From NCBI GenBank assembly GCA_021154515.1, contig JAJKIL010000160.1, positions 1 through 8,617 on the forward strand: 8,617 nt of DNA. The letters are read 5' to 3'. The stretch is from Niastella sp. (GTDB lineage: Bacteria; Bacteroidota; Bacteroidia; Chitinophagales; Chitinophagaceae). The notes beneath the pieces were generated by a model. The model searched no databases. It was not told where the DNA came from and saw only the letters and a program-made list of their open reading frames with translations. Below, piece after piece: positions 5,770 to 8,617 of this stretch. Each line of letters starts with the position of its first letter. Positions within the stretch are counted from its first letter, which is position 1. The translations under genes and the position numbers were made by a program.

Positions 5770-8617
5770 ATGAAAAAAAAATTACTTGCCTTTCTCTGTG
5801 TATGGCTCTTGATTAATTTGTTTCAGGGCAACGAAACGAAAGCTCAATCTGCCAACTATGTCTGGAAGAATGCACCTATTGGCGGGGGCGGATTTGTAAC
5901 CGGCATCGTTACCCACAAAACATCGGGCGACAGGTATTGCCGCACCGATGTAGGCGGTGCTTACCGCTGGGATGCCGCGAACAACAAATGGGTTCAGTTG
6001 CTCGACTGGCTTGGCGATTCACAAAGTGACCTTTATGGAGTGGAGGCCCTGGCGCTTGATCCGCAGAATGCAAATAATGTTTATATGCTCTGCGGAACCA
6101 ATTATACTGGCTCAGGAAAGTCTGCTCTATTAAAGTCCACCGATAAAGGAAATACTTTTACTTATACAGACCTTACCGCCAAGTTTAAAGTGCATGGAAA
6201 TGGAAGTGGGCGCGGTAACGGTGAACGCCTGGCTGTTGACCCCAAAAATAGTAATATATTATTCTGTGGAACAAGGGCGAACGGGTTGTGGAAGAGTACA
6301 GATGCCGGCGTTACCTGGAACCAGACCTGGAGCGGTGTAACTACCACAACCAACGGTAACGGGATCTGTTTCGTGCTTTTTGATCCTTCAGGCAGTGTGG
6401 TAAACGGAGCCAGTCAAACCATTTACATCGGCGTTTCCCGCACCGGCGGCGGCAATGTTTACAGGAGCACCGATGGCGGCGCCACGTTTACCGACATTAC
6501 CGCTACCACCGGTTTTATGCCCCACCGCGCAGCGTTGCAGGGAACTACCATGTATGTTACTTATTCTGATAACGAGGGACCGCAATCTACTAACGGAGAT
6601 GGGAAGTTATATAAGCTCAATACGGCTACCGGTGTATGGACAAACGTTACACCCGTTAGTTCGAAGGATTATTGCTACGGCGGCGTGAGTATAGATCCTA
6701 CTAATGTTAACAGAGTGATAGTTTCTACCAGTGGCATCTACTGGAACAACCAGTTTGGTACCGGCTGGGGCGACTTTATTTTCCTCACTACAGATGGCGG
6801 ATCGACCTGGACGCTTAAGAATGGCACCAACGCCACCTATGATGCGAACGGCATGGGATGGTCTTGCTGCGGCGCGGTCAACTGGATGGACTGTATCGAG
6901 TTCGACCAGTCTAATCTAAATAAGGTTCGCGTAGTAGGCGGAGGTGGGATCTATACCTGTTGCGATATTACCGCCACAAATTGTTCCTGGAAATGTGATG
7001 TGACCGGCATTGAAGAAACAGCATTGCAAGACGTAACAAGCATTCCCGGCGGTTCGGTTATCTCCTCTTTCGGCGACGTAACAGGCTTTGTGCATGAGCC
7101 GCTGACTGCTATTCCGCAGGCAAAATTGTCTCCTATAGACGGGAATAATCAGAGCATTGCTTATGCGGCCGGCAACACAAACAGGGTCGTAAGAGCTTCT
7201 AACGGTGGAAACGTTGTTTATTATTCCAACGATAAGGGCGCTACCTGGACGGGATGCGCCACTAATATGGGTACAGATGGAAAAATTTCAATCAGTGCAG
7301 ATGGAGGCACCATACTGCACTGCCCTGGAAGTTCTTCAACAACCTACTATACTACGAACAACGGAGGCAGCTGGACTGCTTGTTCGGGTGTATCCGTCCA
7401 ATACGCTGCTCCGGTGGCTGACCAGGTAAATGCAAATTATTTCTACATCTTCTCGCCGAGAACCGGGGAGTTATTCAGAAGCACCAATAAGGGAGTCAGT
7501 TTCTCGGTAGCAGGCACGCCGGGCGCATCAAGCGCGAATTATCCATGGGAACTAACCCAGATAAGGACAGTGCCGGGGTTTGAAGGTCATGTGTGGGTAC
7601 CCCTTTTCAACAATGGATTAAAATATTCAACCAACGCCGGAGTAGCTTATACTACTGTTCCCAATGTTACTTATTGCAAAGCGCTGGGGATAGGAAAAAC
7701 GATGCCTGGAGCCAGCTATCCGACTGTTTTCATCTGGGGAACAGTGTCTGGCGTAACCGGCCTTTTCAGATCAACCGATCAGGGGGCTACCTGGCTCAGG
7801 TTAAATGATGATGCCCATCAGTTCGCAGGCGCGCCATTACTCATGGGCGATATGAACGTTGCGGTAAGGGTATATATGAGCGCCGACGGTGGCAGAGGTT
7901 TAATTTACTGGGAGCCTGCCTGTACACCTTCTGCCATCACCCCGTACGTACAGGTTAACGGCGGAACCTGGCAGCAGACAGCCAATGGTACTTTAGCTTC
8001 AGGTGGCAGCGTATTGTTTGGCCCTCAGCCCGTCACGGGAGGATCGTGGAGCTGGAGCGGTCCGAATAATTTTAGTGCTACTACGCGTGAAGCAGGCATT
8101 TCAAATCTCCAGGTGAACCAGGCAGGGAACTATGTGGCCACCTATACCAACAGCGGCGGATGCCAAAGCATGCAGACCTTTAGCCTCAACGTGACCGGCT
8201 CTATACTGAGAGAATACTGGACAGGCATTAGCGGAACGGCTATCAGCAACCTCACCTCCAATGCCAATTATCCAAACAACCCTACGGGTAGCGGTCAGCT
8301 CACCAACCTCGAAGGCCCCACAAACTGGGCGGATAACTATGGAACACGGATCCGCGGATATCTCTATCCGCCTGCCAGTGGAAGCTACACGTTCTGGGTA
8401 GCGGGAGACGACAACACCGAGCTGTACCTGAGCACCAACGACAACCCGGCTAATACATCAAGAATAGCTTACGTAAGCGGATGGACGAATTCGAGAGAAT
8501 GGAATAAATACAGCACACAGCAGTCTGTTACCATTAACCTCTCTCCCGGTCAGAAATACTACATTGATGTCCTTCAAAAGGAAGGTAGTGTGGGAGATAA
8601 TGTAGCAGTAGCCTGGC
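5770..8617 (+). CDS. GH74 xyloglucanase with Ig-like and PA14 modules (3' end outside window)
   Basis: The frame from the ATG at 5770 has no stop up to the right edge (949 codons plus one base). A signal peptide spans residues 1-25 (MKKK, hydrophobic run, KA|QS). Residues about 29-717 are a GH74 tandem beta-propeller, an inverting family cutting xyloglucan backbones. The first hallmark RTDVGGAYRWD holds the likely base D60. GIEETALQD (414-421) and ISSFGDVTGFVHEPL (431-445) hold the likely acid D436. LNDDAHQFAG (678-687) and the MGD after it mark the end of the second propeller. Asp-box repeats of the (S/T)xDxGxTW type recur at about 123, 176, 233, 341, 487, 571 and 668, with degenerate ones at 528 and 620. 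Residues about 720-811 look like an Ig/PKD-type domain (WSWSGPNNFSATTR, NQAGNYVATYTNSGGC). Residues 812 onward are a PA14 domain (GYLYPPASGSYTFWVAGDDN, VSGWTNSREW, QKYYIDVLQKEG, DNVAVAW), possibly carbohydrate-binding. A T9SS signal may lie beyond the edge. Seven Cys cluster at 366-409. It lies 32 bp after GH5, probably in one operon. Confidence 0.9.
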   Translation, partial: MKKKLLAFLCVWLLINLFQGNETKAQSANYVWKNAPIGGGGFVTGIVTHKTSGDRYCRTDVGGAYRWDAANNKWVQLLDWLGDSQSDLYGVEALALDPQNANNVYMLCGTNYTGSGKSALLKSTDKGNTFTYTDLTAKFKVHGNGSGRGNGERLAVDPKNSNILFCGTRANGLWKSTDAGVTWNQTWSGVTTTTNGNGICFVLFDPSGSVVNGASQTIYIGVSRTGGGNVYRSTDGGATFTDITATTGFMPHRAALQGTTMYVTYSDNEGPQSTNGDGKLYKLNTATGVWTNVTPVSSKDYCYGGVSIDPTNVNRVIVSTSGIYWNNQFGTGWGDFIFLTTDGGSTWTLKNGTNATYDANGMGWSCCGAVNWMDCIEFDQSNLNKVRVVGGGGIYTCCDITATNCSWKCDVTGIEETALQDVTSIPGGSVISSFGDVTGFVHEPLTAIPQAKLSPIDGNNQSIAYAAGNTNRVVRASNGGNVVYYSNDKGATWTGCATNMGTDGKISISADGGTILHCPGSSSTTYYTTNNGGSWTACSGVSVQYAAPVADQVNANYFYIFSPRTGELFRSTNKGVSFSVAGTPGASSANYPWELTQIRTVPGFEGHVWVPLFNNGLKYSTNAGVAYTTVPNVTYCKALGIGKTMPGASYPTVFIWGTVSGVTGLFRSTDQGATWLRLNDDAHQFAGAPLLMGDMNVAVRVYMSADGGRGLIYWEPACTPSAITPYVQVNGGTWQQTANGTLASGGSVLFGPQPVTGGSWSWSGPNNFSATTREAGISNLQVNQAGNYVATYTNSGGCQSMQTFSLNVTGSILREYWTGISGTAISNLTSNANYPNNPTGSGQLTNLEGPTNWADNYGTRIRGYLYPPASGSYTFWVAGDDNTELYLSTNDNPANTSRIAYVSGWTNSREWNKYSTQQSVTINLSPGQKYYIDVLQKEGSVGDNVAVAW

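Noticed and set aside
6139..7791. Recurrent short motifs in GH74 as a DNA repeat array
   Set aside because: They are Asp-box protein repeats of the propeller, conserved at amino-acid level and irregularly spaced; not a nucleotide array or CRISPR.
6388..7808. Several short open frames of 60-75 codons on both strands inside the GH74 region
   Set aside because: They lie in other frames of the continuous GH74 coding sequence, which has clear family motifs throughout.

Overview
The window looks like part of a plant cell-wall glycan utilisation locus from a member of the Bacteroidota, most likely of the Chitinophaga/Niastella type. The reasons are a C-terminal type IX secretion (T9SS) sorting domain, signal peptides cleaved at A|Q, a short lipoprotein signal, weak Shine-Dalgarno sequences and moderate GC. 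The genus is inference. I see no RNA genes, insertion sequences or CRISPR arrays.

Layout. (1) 1-1140, +: the 3' part of a GH95 alpha-L-fucosidase-type gene whose start lies upstream of the window. (2) 1134-1886, -: a secreted ThuA-like protein, convergent with GH95 and overlapping its stop by 7 bp. (3) 1887-2072: a divergent control region between ThuA and GH44, holding a pair of 9-bp direct repeats. (4) 2073-4229, +: a GH44 endoglucanase/xyloglucanase with a T9SS sorting domain. (5) 4230-4513: a 284-bp intergenic region with a strong hairpin, a possible reverse-strand gene relic, a second pair of the same 9-bp repeats and a weak candidate promoter. (6) 4514-5737, +: a lipoprotein GH5 endoglucanase. 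(7) 5770-8617, +, open at the right edge: a GH74 xyloglucanase followed by an Ig-like module and a PA14 module. Its frame is uninterrupted for 949 codons.

How the genes fit together. GH5, GH44 and GH74 all include enzymes that cut beta-1,4-glucan backbones, and all three are known to include xyloglucanases. GH95 includes enzymes that remove alpha-1,2-linked L-fucose, the terminal sugar of fucosylated xyloglucan side chains. Together they suggest a xyloglucan-degrading set, with one T9SS-exported enzyme, one lipid-anchored enzyme and one exported enzyme with an accessory PA14 domain. No SusC/SusD pair, transporter or regulator gene is in the window.

The most interesting non-coding signal is GCAACATTT-N13-GCAACATTT. 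It occurs once in the ThuA/GH44 intergenic region (on the - strand) and once upstream of GH5 (on the + strand), with the same 9-bp core and the same 22-bp repeat spacing. It is probably the operator of a shared regulator.
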